Assembly (NCBI RefSeq): GCF_004331415.1
Contig: NZ_SJOP01000007.1
Span: forward strand, 62,001-126,000
Direction: 5' to 3'
DNA: 64,000 bases
Source of the DNA: Kosakonia quasisacchari
GTDB taxonomy: Bacteria > Pseudomonadota > Gammaproteobacteria > Enterobacterales > Enterobacteriaceae
The notes below the pieces were generated by a model, which did not search any database, had not been told where the DNA came from, and saw only the letters and a program-made list of their open reading frames with translations. Within the stretch, counting starts at the first letter, position 1, and each line of letters starts with the position of its first letter. The position numbers and the translations under genes are program-made. Of this stretch, positions 52,434-64,000 are shown piece by piece.

Positions 52434-52465
52434 AAAGCGCCATCGGCAAAAACCGATGGCGCTTT
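52434..52465 (-). terminator. proU (proVWX) terminator
   Basis: The perfect 13-bp stem AAAGCGCCATCGG / CCGATGGCGCTTT with a 6-nt loop is followed on the minus strand by TTTGC. It lies 21 bp after the proX stop and before the microsatellite. Confidence 0.9.
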
Positions 52466-52486
52466 GGGAAGGCTTAGCGCAACAGG

Positions 52487-53488
52487 TTATTTCTGTGCGG
52501 CAAGGGCCTCTTTGATCCAGCCGTCGAATTGCTGCTGGTGAGCTTTGATCCAGCCATCAACGTGACCCTGAATATCCGCTTCAGACGATTTGCCCGCATG
52601 CATCATGGCGTTCTCCGCATTGATGTCGGCCAGCGGCAGTTTCATCACGGCGAAAAGTTTCGCCGCCGCCGGGTTTTTCTCGGCCCAGGCTTTGTTGGCA
52701 ACAATATGCATGGTGTTCACCGGGAAACCGTAGTTCATGCCGTTTGGCAGCTTGGTATCAATATCTTTCTGTTCCCCTGGCAGGGAAGAGAACGGGACTT
52801 GCAGCCACACCACATCTTTACCCGGTTTCAGCACATCGCTGACCCAGTAAGGCGTCCAGGTGTAATAGAGCACCGGTTTGCCTTCTTTGAAGCGGGTGAT
52901 GGTATCTGCCATCATCGCTGAGTAGTTCCCGTGGTTAACGGTGACGGTGTTTTCAAGGCCGTAAGCCTGATGCTGGTGGTTAATCACCGCTTCACAGCCC
53001 CAGCCCGGTGAGCAACCCATCATGTCGGCTTTCCCGTCGCCATTACCGTCAAACAGTTTGGCGATTTTTGGATCTTTTAGCTGCTCAATGTTGGTGATGT
53101 GATATTTCTCGGCGGTCTTCTTATCGATCAAATACCCCTGCGCCGCGCCGGTGACATAGGTGCCTTCACGGTAGAATTTTTTGTCGCCCCCGGCGGCGGC
53201 ATACATGTCGTCATGCAGCGGTTGCCAGTTGACGGCGGTAAAGGTGACATCACCTGCTGCCATTGAGGTGTAACCCACGTTGTAATCCACTTCGTCCGGG
53301 GTGTTCACGGTATAACCGAGTTTTTCAAGGGCGCGGCTCACCAGCAATGTCTGGAAGCTCTCTTCGGCGATAGTGCTTTGAAAAGGCTTCACGGTAATGC
53401 CTTTGCCTGGCAGTTCTGCATCCGCAGCAAATGCACTGGTAGAGACAAGGGTGGCAAACGCTGTGGCAAAAAGTACGCTATGTCGCAT
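52487..53488 (-). CDS. proX: Glycine betaine/proline-binding periplasmic protein ProX
   Basis: This 333-residue protein has a Sec signal (cut after SAFA, about residue 21) and an OpuAC-type binding fold. Aromatic box residues are in [28 protein letters not shown] and [13 protein letters not shown]. It delivers betaine to ProVW. Last gene of the operon. Confidence 0.96.
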   Translation of the reverse strand: MRHSVLFATAFATLVSTSAFAADAELPGKGITVKPFQSTIAEESFQTLLVSRALEKLGYTVNTPDEVDYNVGYTSMAAGDVTFTAVNWQPLHDDMYAAAGGDKKFYREGTYVTGAAQGYLIDKKTAEKYHITNIEQLKDPKIAKLFDGNGDGKADMMGCSPGWGCEAVINHQHQAYGLENTVTVNHGNYSAMMADTITRFKEGKPVLYYTWTPYWVSDVLKPGKDVVWLQVPFSSLPGEQKDIDTKLPNGMNYGFPVNTMHIVANKAWAEKNPAAAKLFAVMKLPLADINAENAMMHAGKSSEADIQGHVDGWIKAHQQQFDGWIKEALAAQK

Positions 53489-53547
53489 CGTTGTTCCTTA
53501 TTGTTCAGGTGGGATACTGCTACCCGGCAAGGTTGCCGGGCGACAGA

Positions 53548-54612
53548 TTATTTAGCGAAAGGGCGGGTCAGCAGACCCAGCGGGCCGGTTTGATACCAGC
53601 GGCGATTACCGCGACTGCGGGAATCGCGACCGACAGCCTGCGTCAGGCGGTCGAGAATGATGGCGAGAATAACAATCCCCACGCCACCCACGGTGGCAAG
53701 CCCCATATCAAGGCGGCCGATTCCGCGCAGTACCATCTGACCAAGCCCGCCAACGGCGATCATCGAGGCGATCACTACCATGGAGAGGGCAAGCATCAAC
53801 GTCTGGTTAATTCCCGCCATAATGGTAGGCATGGCCAGCGGTAACTGTACTTTAAACAACATTTGGCGCGGGCTTGCGCCAAATGAGCGCGAGGCTTCTA
53901 TCAAATCGGCTGGCACCTGGTTAATGCCGAGAATGGTCAGACGCACCACCGGCGGCAGGGCGAAGATGATTGTCACCACCACGCCCGGCACGTTGCCGAT
54001 ACCAAACAACATCACAATCGGCACCAGATAGACAAATGCCGGGGTGGTCTGCATCGCATCCAACAGCGGGCGAACGATTTTCGCCGCGCGCTGGCTACGG
54101 GCCAGCCAGATCCCCATCGGCAAGCCGATCACCACGCAGAACAGCAGGGCGGTCAGCACCAGCGCTAATGTCACCATCGCCTGCGACCAGGCACCGATGG
54201 CGCCAATGGCAATCAGCGACACCAGCGTGGCAATACCCATTCCGGCGCTACTCATCTGCCAGGCGATCAGCGAGAAAAGAATAATCGCCACCGGCGCAGG
54301 CATGCCCAGCAGCATCTGCTGAAACGCGCTGAGAATATAATCTACCGGCACGCGAATGCCCTGAAACAGCGGGCGGAAGTGCATCACCACCCAGTCGATC
54401 GCCTGTGTTACCCAGCTATCAAGCGGGATCAGCGTTTTATGGAACGGGTCCATAATATTGAAATGTTCCGGTGCGGGCGCTGGTGCGCTGTGCAGCCAGT
54501 CTGCGCTGCTGCCATCGGTTGGCGCGCTACTACCGCCGCCCCATGCATCCGCAGACTGCACGGCGTTGTCGGTTGCAGGTGCGCTATCCCACGGGTTGTT
54601 TTGATCAGCCAT
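53548..54612 (-). CDS. proW: Glycine betaine/proline ABC permease ProW
   Basis: This 354-residue permease has a long polar N-terminus (about 100 residues, as in E. coli) and then a BPD_transp_1 domain. Its EAA loop is around [20 protein letters not shown]. It overlaps proV by 8 bp. Confidence 0.96.
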   Translation of the reverse strand: MADQNNPWDSAPATDNAVQSADAWGGGSSAPTDGSSADWLHSAPAPAPEHFNIMDPFHKTLIPLDSWVTQAIDWVVMHFRPLFQGIRVPVDYILSAFQQMLLGMPAPVAIILFSLIAWQMSSAGMGIATLVSLIAIGAIGAWSQAMVTLALVLTALLFCVVIGLPMGIWLARSQRAAKIVRPLLDAMQTTPAFVYLVPIVMLFGIGNVPGVVVTIIFALPPVVRLTILGINQVPADLIEASRSFGASPRQMLFKVQLPLAMPTIMAGINQTLMLALSMVVIASMIAVGGLGQMVLRGIGRLDMGLATVGGVGIVILAIILDRLTQAVGRDSRSRGNRRWYQTGPLGLLTRPFAK

Positions 54613-55807
54613 GGTTTGCCCCCTCGCGATCTAAAGCTTGCAGCAGCATCCTTTTGGAGATGATGCCCACGTACTGTTGCTCTTCACCCACCACCGGCAC
54701 GGCACAGGGCGCCTGCCCGACGTGCGAGAGCAACTCGCTGAGCGGCGTTTCGGCATCCACCGCAAGTGGGACGTCAATTAACGCCGCCTCGATCCCCTGG
54801 CTTTGGCCGAGCGCCTCTTTCAGGGAGTCGATAGAGACAACGCCGACAAATTTATTGCCGCGTTCAATCACATAACCGAATTCACGATCTTCATCCTGCA
54901 ACAATTTCAGCGCTGAACGCGGGCCGAAGCCAGGCGTTTTGCGAATCAGCCCCACCGGGGTTCGACGCGCAATATCTTTGGCACTAAATACCTGGCTAAT
55001 ATCCACACCACGGAAGAAGGTTCGCACATAATCATTGGCCGGATTATTCAATATTTCATCCGGCGTGCCGACCTGCACCACTTCACCGTTTTGCATAATG
55101 GCAATTCTGTCGCCAATACGCATCGCTTCATCCAGATCGTGGGAAATAAATACAATGGTGCGCTGGTGTTTTGCCTGAAGCTTTACCAGTTCATCCTGCA
55201 TTTCGGTGCGAATTAATGGATCGAGCGCGGAGAAAGCTTCATCCATTAATAAGATATCGGGATTGATGGCTAATGCGCGCGCCAGACCAACACGCTGGCG
55301 CATACCGCCAGAAAGTTCATCCGGATAACTGTGCGCATAATTCTCCAGCCCAACCTGGCGCAGCGCATCCAGCGCTTTTTCCTGGCGCGCTTGCGCCGGA
55401 ATGCCGGCTAATTCCATGCCAAAAGCGGCATTATCCAGCACCGTCATATGGGGCATTAGCGCAAATGACTGGAAAACCATCGCAATCTTTTTCCTGCGCA
55501 CCTCGCGTAATTCAGCGTCTGATATTCTGGCGATATCCACGCCGTCAATCAGCACCTGTCCGCGGGTGGGTTCAATCAGGCGATTGAGAAGGCGTACCAT
55601 AGTGGATTTACCCGAACCGGATAACCCCATGATGACAAATATCTCGCCTTCTTCAATGGCCAGACTGGCGTCTTTAACGCCAAGCGACAGACCCGTTTTT
55701 TCCAGAATGTGTTCTTTCGAAAGCCCTTTTTCAATATATTTGAAAGCCCGCTGCGGATGCTCGCCAAATATCTTATAAAGGTTTTTAACTTCTAATTTAA
55801 TTGCCAT
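54605..55807 (-). CDS. proV: Glycine betaine/proline ABC ATPase ProV
   Basis: This 400-residue protein has Walker [16 protein letters not shown], signature [15 protein letters not shown] and Walker [14 protein letters not shown]. Two C-terminal CBS domains (about 280-395) sense ionic strength. First gene of the osmotically induced proU operon. Confidence 0.97.
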   Translation of the reverse strand: MAIKLEVKNLYKIFGEHPQRAFKYIEKGLSKEHILEKTGLSLGVKDASLAIEEGEIFVIMGLSGSGKSTMVRLLNRLIEPTRGQVLIDGVDIARISDAELREVRRKKIAMVFQSFALMPHMTVLDNAAFGMELAGIPAQARQEKALDALRQVGLENYAHSYPDELSGGMRQRVGLARALAINPDILLMDEAFSALDPLIRTEMQDELVKLQAKHQRTIVFISHDLDEAMRIGDRIAIMQNGEVVQVGTPDEILNNPANDYVRTFFRGVDISQVFSAKDIARRTPVGLIRKTPGFGPRSALKLLQDEDREFGYVIERGNKFVGVVSIDSLKEALGQSQGIEAALIDVPLAVDAETPLSELLSHVGQAPCAVPVVGEEQQYVGIISKRMLLQALDREGANHG

Positions 55808-55874
55808 GCAATAATAAAGTTCCTGTTATTTATTGTGTCGATATCGTACCTGGTGAGAATAATTGACTGGTTAT

Positions 55875-55902
55875 ACCCTAGCATACTCAGAATCTGAGAC
55901 AA
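55875..55902 (-). promoter_or_regulatory. proU P2 promoter
   Basis: On the minus strand, TTGTCT (55897-55902) and TAGGGT (55875-55880) are 16 bp apart. This is the same poor -10 and surrounding sequence as the E. coli proU osmoregulated promoter as remembered. It lies 68 bp upstream of proV, within an AT-rich tract that would suit H-NS repression. Confidence 0.8.
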
Positions 55903-56163
55903 CCCTGAATTCCCTGACTTTGAGAATTTACTGATGCAATAATTGCCGCCATTTCCCATGAAATAAGGGCTGGCGGCGGGTGAGATTTTTTTAGAATTCA
56001 TCGGGAGATCGCACCTGAATAGAGCTGATTCAGATGAAAATGACGTAACAATTACAGTGTAGAAGCTGGATGGATATTGTGCTGAGAAATCGTCAGGACA
56101 TTATTGAAATAACAATATCCTTTTTTGTGGCGGGTTATTTTAAATGCAATATTAATGGGAATA

Positions 56164-56187
56164 TTCCTCTCCCGAATGGGAGAGGAA
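56164..56187. other. Hairpin between nrdF and proV
   Basis: The perfect 10-bp stem TTCCTCTCCC / GGGAGAGGAA with loop GAAT lies 8 bp beyond the nrdF stop. On the minus strand the T run comes before the stem, not after it, so it may block read-through or protect the 3' end rather than act as a classic terminator. The rest of 55908-56194 shows no gene. Confidence 0.5.
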
Positions 56188-56194
56188 AAAAAGA

Positions 56195-59284
<3,090 letters not shown>

Positions 59285-59312
<28 letters not shown>

Positions 59313-59695
59313 AATTCGCTCACTCCTTTACGCACATTGTCGATGTCCTGCCGGGTACCCATTAGCTCAAAACGATACAGATACGGCACGGCGCATTTTT
59401 GCGATATCACATCGCCTGCGCGACCAAATGCTTCGCCGAAGTTACGGTTGCCGGAGGCGATCACGCCGCGAATCAATGCGCGGTTTTGTGGATCGTTCAA
59501 AAAGCGGATCACCTGGCGGGGAACCGCGCCTGCCGTACCGCCGCCGCCATAACTGGGCACCACCAGGATATAGGGTTCGTCTACCTGGATCCGTTCACGC
59601 TCATTAAGCGGAATGCGCACGGCCGGCAGCCCGAGACGCGCGATAAAACGCTGCGTGTTTTCCGAGCTGCTGGAGAAGTAGACGAGGGTGCTCAT
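59285..59695 (-). CDS. nrdI: Flavodoxin-like NrdI
   Basis: This 136-residue FMN protein begins [20 protein letters not shown] and has [20 protein letters not shown] and [17 protein letters not shown]. It generates oxidant for assembling the Mn2-tyrosyl radical in NrdF. Start and stop overlap its neighbours. Confidence 0.96.
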
Positions 59696-59937
59696 GCGCT
59701 GGCAACGCTCGGTGCGGCGTGTAAGCGGTTAATCATATCCGGGCGGAAACCGGACCATGTTGTTTCCCCGGCGACGACCACCGGTAACTGACGAAAGCCC
59801 ATCGCACGCAGCTCATCTGCCGCTTCCGGCACGTGGTCAACGTTCACCATTTCGAACGCCAGGCCACGGCTTTCCATCGCGCGTTTGGTGGCGTGGCACT
59901 GAACACAATCATTTCGAGTGTAAATGGTAATGCGCAT
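59692..59937 (-). CDS. nrdH: Glutaredoxin-like NrdH
   Basis: This 81-residue thioredoxin-fold protein has the redox motif CVQC (residues 11-14) and [19 protein letters not shown]. It donates electrons to NrdE. First gene of nrdHIEF. Its stop overlaps the nrdI start (ATGA). Confidence 0.96.
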   Translation of the reverse strand: MRITIYTRNDCVQCHATKRAMESRGLAFEMVNVDHVPEAADELRAMGFRQLPVVVAGETTWSGFRPDMINRLHAAPSVASA

Positions 59938-60011
59938 AGTTCGTATTTCCGTTTAAAATGGGACGACGGCGCGAAGGTTCGCGTCAGTTAGTGTGTGTTA
60001 CTGTTTTGAAT

Positions 60012-60054
60012 ACTATATGTAGTTATTTAAAGATGCAACCACACAATATATAGG
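60012..60054. promoter_or_regulatory. Two NrdR boxes upstream of nrdH
   Basis: ACTATATGTAGT (60012-60023) and ACAATATATAGG (60043-60054) match the NrdR box form (ACwATATnTAGT). They start exactly 31 bp apart, three helical turns, the spacing seen at nrd promoters. They lie about 75-115 bp upstream of the nrdH start and imply NrdR repression. No convincing Fur box was picked out. Confidence 0.85.
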
Positions 60055-60142
60055 AAATTGTCATAGGCTTTGCCCAAAGGATGGAAACAATGGGTAAGGG
60101 CGGTTTGTACGCGTTTTGTACAGAAAAGGGCGATGTGCAGGC

Positions 60143-60178
60143 AAATAAAAACCCCTGCGGGGGAAACCGGCAGGGGTT
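60143..60178 (-). terminator. ygaM terminator
   Basis: On the minus strand, AACCCCTGC / GCAGGGGTT with an 11-nt loop is followed by TTTATTT, 19 bp beyond the ygaM stop. Confidence 0.88.
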
Positions 60179-60196
60179 GGGTCGTGCGGAAATCTG

Positions 60197-60523
60197 TTAG
60201 CGGCGCAAGCTCAGTAGCGCGCCAACAAAAATACCGACCGCGGCGGCAGCGCCAACGCTGCACCAGGGTTTGTCTTTCACAAACGTATCGGCACAACCCA
60301 CGGCATCTCTTGCTGCTTGTTGTACTCGAGTGCGGCCATGCAGACGCGCGCGGGTCTCTTTGAGCAGCGCCTGGGCTTTACGGCGTGCGCTTTCGGCTTC
60401 GTCTTTCGCGTCGCTACCCCAGGATTTCAGCACTTCTTCGAGGCTATCAGCGAGCTGGTTAACATCGTGGTTAATATCCTCAACACCTTCATCTACGTCA
60501 CGGCGATTCGGTCTGTTAAACAT
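60197..60523 (-). CDS. ygaM: DUF883 (ElaB/YqjD/YgaM) inner-membrane-anchored protein
   Basis: This 108-residue protein has an amphipathic helical N-terminal part (VNQLADSLEEVLKSWGSDAK, ARRKAQALLKETRARLHGRT). A C-terminal membrane anchor (CSVGAAAAVGIFVGALLSLR) ends RR. Relatives bind ribosomes at the membrane in stationary phase. Transcribed in the same direction as nrdH but separated by its own terminator. Confidence 0.93.
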   Translation of the reverse strand: MFNRPNRRDVDEGVEDINHDVNQLADSLEEVLKSWGSDAKDEAESARRKAQALLKETRARLHGRTRVQQAARDAVGCADTFVKDKPWCSVGAAAAVGIFVGALLSLRR

Positions 60524-60685
60524 AGGATCCTCCCTCGTTTTCGATGTGAATTTTAGTTTAGACCATAATTTTCAAGGCCAGACGGCAATCACGCCTTTCA
60601 GGTTCGTTTGTGGAATTTTCTGAGTCACGGTCCATGCTCAGTCATGTAAGGTGGCGAGGCTTTGGAAAGATGACGAGGAAAATCT

Positions 60686-61030
60686 ATGTATTTAAGACCC
60701 GATGAAGTGGCGCGCGTGCTGGAAAAAGTGGGATTCACCATGGATGTGGCTACGCCGAAAACCTATGGTTATCGCCGTGGCGAAAATTATGTATATGTTA
60801 ACCGCGAAGCGCGTATGGGACGCACGGCGCTGGTGATTCACCCCACGTTGAAAGAACGCAGTTCGTCGCTTGCGGAGCCCGCCTCGGACATCAAGTTGTG
60901 CGATCACTATCAGAATTTCCCGCTCTATTTCGGCGGAGATGCGCAGGAGCATTACGGCATTCCGCACGGTTTTAGCTCACGCGTGGCGCTGGAAAAGTTT
61001 ATTACGGGGTTATTTGGCGAAGCGCATTAA
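60686..61030 (+). CDS. ygaC: DUF2002 protein YgaC
   Basis: This 114-residue protein begins [20 protein letters not shown] and has [20 protein letters not shown]. It closely follows E. coli YgaC, a Fur-regulated protein of unknown function. It is divergent from ygaM. Confidence 0.93.
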   Translation: MYLRPDEVARVLEKVGFTMDVATPKTYGYRRGENYVYVNREARMGRTALVIHPTLKERSSSLAEPASDIKLCDHYQNFPLYFGGDAQEHYGIPHGFSSRVALEKFITGLFGEAH

Positions 61031-61032
61031 AA

Positions 61033-61080
61033 GGCGGCAGACCAAAGACTGCCGCCAGCCATCAGGCTTTAGCCTGATGG
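61033..61080. terminator. Two adjacent hairpins between ygaC and alaE
   Basis: GGCGGCAG / CTGCCGCC (61033-61040, 61049-61056) and CCATCAGGCT / AGCCTGATGG (61059-61068, 61071-61080) lie back to back at the ends of two convergent genes. The second overlaps the alaE stop. They probably end transcription from both sides. Confidence 0.7.
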
Positions 61081-61511
61081 TAGTTGCTCACCCGGAACAG
61101 GCGGCGGCAATAATCGAGGAAGTAACCGTACACCGCGCCCATCATCATCGACAGCACAATATTGGAGCTGACTGCGGCGACAATCTGGTGCCAGTCGGCA
61201 CCGACACTCCACAAAATGGCGACATATACCGGTGACTGAAAGGTCACATAAGCCAGCACATCTGCGAGATTTTTCATCCAGCCAGACGGGCTAATACGGC
61301 GGGCGTAACGCATAAATGCATCGCGGTACATGCCATAAGGCCAGGCAATAATAATGTTCACCGGGATCGCTACCAGCCGTGATGAAAGTGACTGTTCAAA
61401 GCTCATTCCGGAGAGGAATATTTCAATCAGCATGTTCACTACCGAACAGTAGACAACCATCGCAAAGGTGTCCGCAGCGGCGTGACGCAGGCGAGACTGC
61501 GAAGAGAACAT
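61062..61511 (-). CDS. alaE: L-alanine exporter AlaE
   Basis: This 149-residue inner-membrane protein has four hydrophobic segments ([78 protein letters not shown]). It matches E. coli YgaW/AlaE, which exports L-alanine under Lrp control. Confidence 0.95.
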   Translation of the reverse strand: MFSSQSRLRHAAADTFAMVVYCSVVNMLIEIFLSGMSFEQSLSSRLVAIPVNIIIAWPYGMYRDAFMRYARRISPSGWMKNLADVLAYVTFQSPVYVAILWSVGADWHQIVAAVSSNIVLSMMMGAVYGYFLDYCRRLFRVSNYHQAKA

Positions 61512-61960
61512 GGTGGTGCTCCTTGATAATCAATAAACAGGCTGATGAACGGTCGTGTTAGCGTTTTTAAACGGCTGGCTTGATGTGGATAGAGTATCTA
61601 TCTGCATTGAAACTAACAACTAGCGATAAATTTTTATTTTCTTTTCTTTGTTGGATAAAGTGCTCTGCGTTTGCGTGAATTTTACGCATTTCATTATTTT
61701 TGTTGGGTTGGCTATTAAATGTATTAACTATCAATTAGTTATATTTTCTATGTGATGTGGCGCGCTGACTGGCACGTATCAAATAGCCACGTTTCAGCGC
61801 GCTATGCTTCCGGGGGGGAAATAAAACAGTGGGCAGCATTTTTTATGCTAGTTAAGCGTGAATGGCAGTGTTTAGTGCTGAAAATTGAGTTGCTTGTTTA
61901 TGCGGTTTTTTTGAATGGAAATGAAGTTTAAAGCGGTGGGAGAACGCCCACCGCCGCCGA
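61512..61960. other. Gene-free AT-rich interval upstream of alaE
   Basis: About 450 bp has no credible coding region on either strand. It contains the alaE promoter region and, at 61760-61802, an imperfect hairpin with perfect 9-bp outer arms GCGCGCTGA / TCAGCGCGC. GCAGCATTTTTTATGC lies downstream. E. coli has stpA next to alaE; no stpA sequence is recognisable here. Confidence 0.6.
61933..61954 (-). terminator. Terminator of the DUF2158 gene
   Basis: The perfect 8-bp stem GCGGTGGG / CCCACCGC with a 6-nt loop lies 6 bp past the stop of the minus-strand gene at 61961. On that strand it is followed by TTTAAA. Confidence 0.8.
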
Positions 61961-62140
61961 TCAGCAGACGCCAAAATCTCCGTCTTCTTTATACAGCGAG
62001 ACATCTTCCGCTTTCAGCGTGATTTTTGCGGCCTGCTCGTCGTGGGCCGGAACCGCGACAATCTGATCCTGATGCACTTCCAGTACTTTCAATTTTGGCC
62101 CGCCAATGCGTGGCTGCACAATATCGCCGACAGAAAACAT
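61961..62140 (-). CDS. YodC-family (DUF2158) small protein
   Basis: The 59-residue protein starts at 62140 (MFSVGDIVQPRIGGPKLKVL) after an AAAGGAG ribosome site. The upstream in-frame extension to 62251 crosses that site and is rejected. The opening fits DUF2158, a small beta-barrel-like domain of unknown function, with the usual GGP motif. It contains one Cys, at the end. Not part of the E. coli gene order here. Confidence 0.8.
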   Translation of the reverse strand: MFSVGDIVQPRIGGPKLKVLEVHQDQIVAVPAHDEQAAKITLKAEDVSLYKEDGDFGVC

Positions 62141-62321
62141 GTTTTGCTCCTTTTGTAATGAGTTTGTGAAGATAAACATAGCCTGAACGCCCGCCAGGGT
62201 ACAGCGTAAAAGAGGGTAAACATAACCAATGAAAGTGGCAGGTGCAGACAAAGTGGCTAATCTTTAAGGGATTGTTTTTTCAATCAGCTGGAATGACGTT
62301 GCGTTGCATAGGAGGCTTAAT

Positions 62322-62480
62322 ATGGGTTTCTGGCGAGTTGTCTTTACCATCATCCTGCCGCCGCTGGGCGTACTGCTTGGCAAAGGCTTTGGTTGGGCAT
62401 TTATCATTAACATTCTGCTTACACTGCTGGGTTATTTCCCAGGCCTGATCCACGCGTTTTGGGTGCAAACCCGCAATTAA
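62322..62480 (+). CDS. yqaE: YqaE/Pmp3-family small membrane protein
   Basis: The 52-residue protein MGFWRVVFTIILPPLGVLLG continues KGFGWAFIINILLTLLGYFP and ends with GLIHAFWV. It has two membrane helices and is the Pmp3/UPF0057 family, linked to membrane potential and salt stress. TAGGAGGCTTAAT precedes the ATG. It is conserved in E. coli (yqaE), farther from alaE there. Confidence 0.95.
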   Translation: MGFWRVVFTIILPPLGVLLGKGFGWAFIINILLTLLGYFPGLIHAFWVQTRN

Positions 62481-62488
62481 CCCCTGCC

Positions 62489-62514
62489 GGGCGGTTTTCC
62501 GCCCATTATTAAAA
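62489..62514 (+). terminator. yqaE terminator
   Basis: The stem GGGCGG / CCGCCC with loop TTTT is followed by ATTATTAAA, 8 bp after the yqaE stop. Confidence 0.75.
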
Positions 62515-62570
62515 CTCACCTGATTACACCCCAATTTATGGTGGTTTTGCGTGAATTTTGCGCAAAAAAG

Positions 62571-62597
62571 TAAAGCCTCCTGCTCTGCAGACGATAA
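62571..62597 (+). promoter_or_regulatory. Sigma-28 (FliA) class 3 flagellar promoter
   Basis: TAAAGCCT (-35, 62571-62578), an 11-bp spacer and GACGATAA (-10, 62590-62597) match the FliA consensus TAAAGTTT-N11-GCCGATAA. All strongly conserved positions (TAAAG, CGATAA) and the exact spacing are kept. It would start RNA about 25-28 bp before the ATG at 62631. Confidence 0.85.
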
Positions 62598-62630
62598 CCG
62601 ACTAATTAACGTCAATTTTATGGAGAAGAT

Positions 62631-63512
62631 ATGAGCATTCAGGATGTCGGTTCGGCTGCCGCGTTGCAGACGTTGCCCGAGGTACGTCAGTCGAAAACTA
62701 TCATCTTTGCCGGAAAAGAGATCGTCACGGAAAGCTCCATTTCCGTCAACATTTCAGCAGAAGCGCTGGCGAAGGGCATGGAAGGGCACACTGCGCCGAC
62801 TAAAGAAGAGGGCGAAAAAACGGCCCAGGCAATGGCGACGGTCCGCAATGCTAACATGGCCACGTATTCCCGTGGGCCAAGCCTCGCCAGCGAGTTCTAT
62901 GCCGATCCGCAAAGCGCGGGTGACGCGGTGAAGTTTATTGATTTTTTCCAGCACTCTTCCGTTAACGCCGATGATATGGCTGCCGCGCTGCATCAGGCGC
63001 TCATTTCGCCGCAAGCGAGCGGTGATTACACCACCAGCGCGATGGATCTGTCGATGACTCAGGCGAAGCTGAATGAGGTGGTGTCAAAGTACATCTCAGC
63101 TGATTATCAGCAGCCGGCCAGCGAGTTTGTCGCCGGTTTTATTGCCGAAAAAGCCGACCAGGCCGATCAGATGAACCGCGTGGTGCTGGCGCAAGCGTCG
63201 ACGCTGGCGCAAAGCCTGGGCGATACAGCACAAGCCAGTTATCACCAGCAAGCGATTGAGCAGCTGAGCGCGGGCACGCATGATTCGCAGACGGTACGCA
63301 ACCACATGCTGAGTATTACCGCCAGTAACAGCGACAGCGATAGCTGGTTCACGCAGTTCAACCAGTCGGTGGACAGTAGCGGAACGCTGCCGTTTATTCG
63401 TGATATCGAGAAAAACCACATCAGCGCACTCCAGCAGCAATGGCAGCAATTTACGGTCTTTTTGCAGACGGCAAAACAGAGCGAGGCAGCCCAGGAGAGT
63501 GTCAAGCTGTAG
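62631..63512 (+). CDS. Unknown cysteine-free protein under a flagellar promoter
   Basis: This 293-residue protein begins MSIQDVGSAAALQTLPEVRQ. It has no signal peptide, no membrane helix and no cysteine. It is rich in Ala, Ser, Gln and Asp and reads as mostly helical (NADDMAAALHQALIS, ADQADQMNRVVLAQASTLAQ, HISALQQQWQQFTVFLQTAK). This composition resembles flagellar export substrates and other secreted rod or filament proteins. TGGAGAAG precedes the ATG. The FliA promoter upstream and the chemoreceptor gene downstream link it to motility. No family is recognised. Confidence 0.8.
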   Translation: MSIQDVGSAAALQTLPEVRQSKTIIFAGKEIVTESSISVNISAEALAKGMEGHTAPTKEEGEKTAQAMATVRNANMATYSRGPSLASEFYADPQSAGDAVKFIDFFQHSSVNADDMAAALHQALISPQASGDYTTSAMDLSMTQAKLNEVVSKYISADYQQPASEFVAGFIAEKADQADQMNRVVLAQASTLAQSLGDTAQASYHQQAIEQLSAGTHDSQTVRNHMLSITASNSDSDSWFTQFNQSVDSSGTLPFIRDIEKNHISALQQQWQQFTVFLQTAKQSEAAQESVKL

Positions 63513-63572
63513 ACAATCACCGCCACAGCGTTGTGGTGTTATCCGGCTTAAAAACGCAATCGTGAAATGAAG

Positions 63573-63608
63573 AAAAGCCAGCGCGACAGGGATATCGCGC
63601 TGGCTTTT
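63573..63608. terminator. Bidirectional terminator between the unknown gene and the chemoreceptor gene
   Basis: The perfect 14-bp stem AAAAGCCAGCGCGA / TCGCGCTGGCTTTT with an 8-nt loop gives A/U tracts on both strands. Confidence 0.92.
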
Positions 63609-63616
63609 GGCGGGTG

Positions 63617-64000
63617 TTAGAACGTTTCCCAGTTGTTATCACTGCTTGAATGTGTCGCCGTAGTAGACGGGCGCAGCGGCGTGGCTTGCGGTTTGCCTGG
63701 TTTAGCATTCTGCAGCGCGCTGTGCCCGTTAACACGGAACACGGCAACCGCCTGACGCAACTGCTCGGCTTGCTCTTCCAGTGCCGCGGAGGCGGCGGCG
63801 GATTCTTGTACCAGCGAGGCGTTCTGCTGCGTCACGCTGTCCATTTGCGAAACCGCGAGGCTCACCTGCTCGATCCCTTTGCTCTGTTCTTCCGATGCGG
63901 AGGCGATTTCACCCATAATATCCGTCACGCGCGTAACCGCATTGACGATCTCTTTCATTGTATCGCCCGCTTCTGCAACCTGCGTGGTACCTGAGTTCAC
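63617..64000 (-). CDS. Methyl-accepting chemotaxis protein, C-terminal part only
   Basis: The visible 127 residues are the end of an MCP signalling domain. The second methylation helix is present (MGEIASASEEQSKGIEQVSL, TQQNASLVQESAAASAALEE). A flexible tail ends in NWETF, the pentapeptide that tethers CheR and CheB in Tar/Tsr-type high-abundance receptors. The ligand-binding, membrane and HAMP parts lie beyond the window, so specificity is unknown. Confidence 0.93.
   Translation of the reverse strand: MNSGTTQVAEAGDTMKEIVNAVTRVTDIMGEIASASEEQSKGIEQVSLAVSQMDSVTQQNASLVQESAAASAALEEQAEQLRQAVAVFRVNGHSALQNAKPGKPQATPLRPSTTATHSSSDNNWETF

Noticed and set aside
52210..52449. Minus-strand ORF of PVRLFACS repeats (and a plus-strand repeat ORF)
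   Set aside because: It arises because an 8-bp unit read in any frame gives an 8-residue repeat. It has no ribosome site, crosses the proU terminator and has no family resemblance.

Overview
The window is chromosomal DNA of an enterobacterium in the Enterobacteriaceae, most like the Kosakonia / Enterobacter / Klebsiella group. The evidence is a long run of genes in the same order as E. coli K-12 around minute 58-60 (ascBFG, hydN-hypF, norWVR, gutQ-srl, mltB, pncC-recA-recX-alaS-csrA, serV-arg tRNAs, yqaB-yqaA-gshA-luxS, emrBA-mprA, ygaHZ, proVWX, nrdHIEF, ygaM-ygaC-alaE, yqaE). Protein matches to remembered E. coli sequences are close throughout. The species cannot be fixed from this alone. 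No rRNA, insertion sequence, prophage or CRISPR array was seen.

Layout. 1-11 kb is accessory: a LysR regulator cut by the window edge, a pyridoxal reductase-like aldo/keto reductase, a LacI regulator beside a decayed PTS gene, an ABM-ACT-ArsR operon, a HigBA-type toxin-antitoxin pair, a PEP mutase/isocitrate lyase family gene broken by one in-frame stop, an Ada-like DNA repair protein, a GH15 glycosidase and an SDR oxidoreductase. 10.8-15 kb holds the cryptic-type beta-glucoside system ascB-ascF with divergent ascG. 15-20 kb is hydN-fdhF-hypF, with a cysteine-type formate dehydrogenase. 20-24.3 kb is the nitric oxide detoxification locus norVW/norR, with three clear NorR sites. An unusual 83-bp tandem repeat follows, at the norR/gutQ junction. 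24.6-29.5 kb is the sorbitol operon srlAEBD-gutM-srlR-gutQ.

29.7-33.5 kb has mltB and then an inserted metal ABC transporter of zinc type. It is preceded by a Zur-like palindrome and a 36-residue membrane peptide ORF. 33.6-41.3 kb is core: pncC, recA (LexA-controlled), recX, alaS, csrA, one tRNA-Ser, four identical tRNA-Arg, yqaB and yqaA. 41.4-46.3 kb holds gshA, the sRNA gene micA with its sigma-E promoter, luxS, and then an insertion encoding a lipoprotein and a long coiled-coil FKBP-like protein. 46.3-52.2 kb is emrB-emrA-mprA, ygaH-ygaZ and an intact ygaY-like MFS gene. 52.3-55.9 kb is proVWX (osmoprotectant uptake), with a 14-copy 8-bp repeat beyond its terminator. 56.2-60 kb is nrdHIEF under two NrdR boxes. 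60-62.5 kb holds ygaM, ygaC, alaE, a DUF2158 gene and yqaE; stpA, ygaVP and kbp are absent from this interval. The window ends with a cysteine-free unknown protein preceded by a good sigma-28 flagellar promoter, convergent with a chemoreceptor gene cut by the edge.

The most promising material for new biology is: (1) the unknown gene at 62631-63512 with its FliA-type promoter beside a chemoreceptor; (2) the lipoprotein / coiled-coil FKBP pair at 43895-46296; (3) the Zur-box ABC operon with a translationally coupled micro-ORF; and (4) the 83-bp repeat made by duplicating the junction of two convergent genes.
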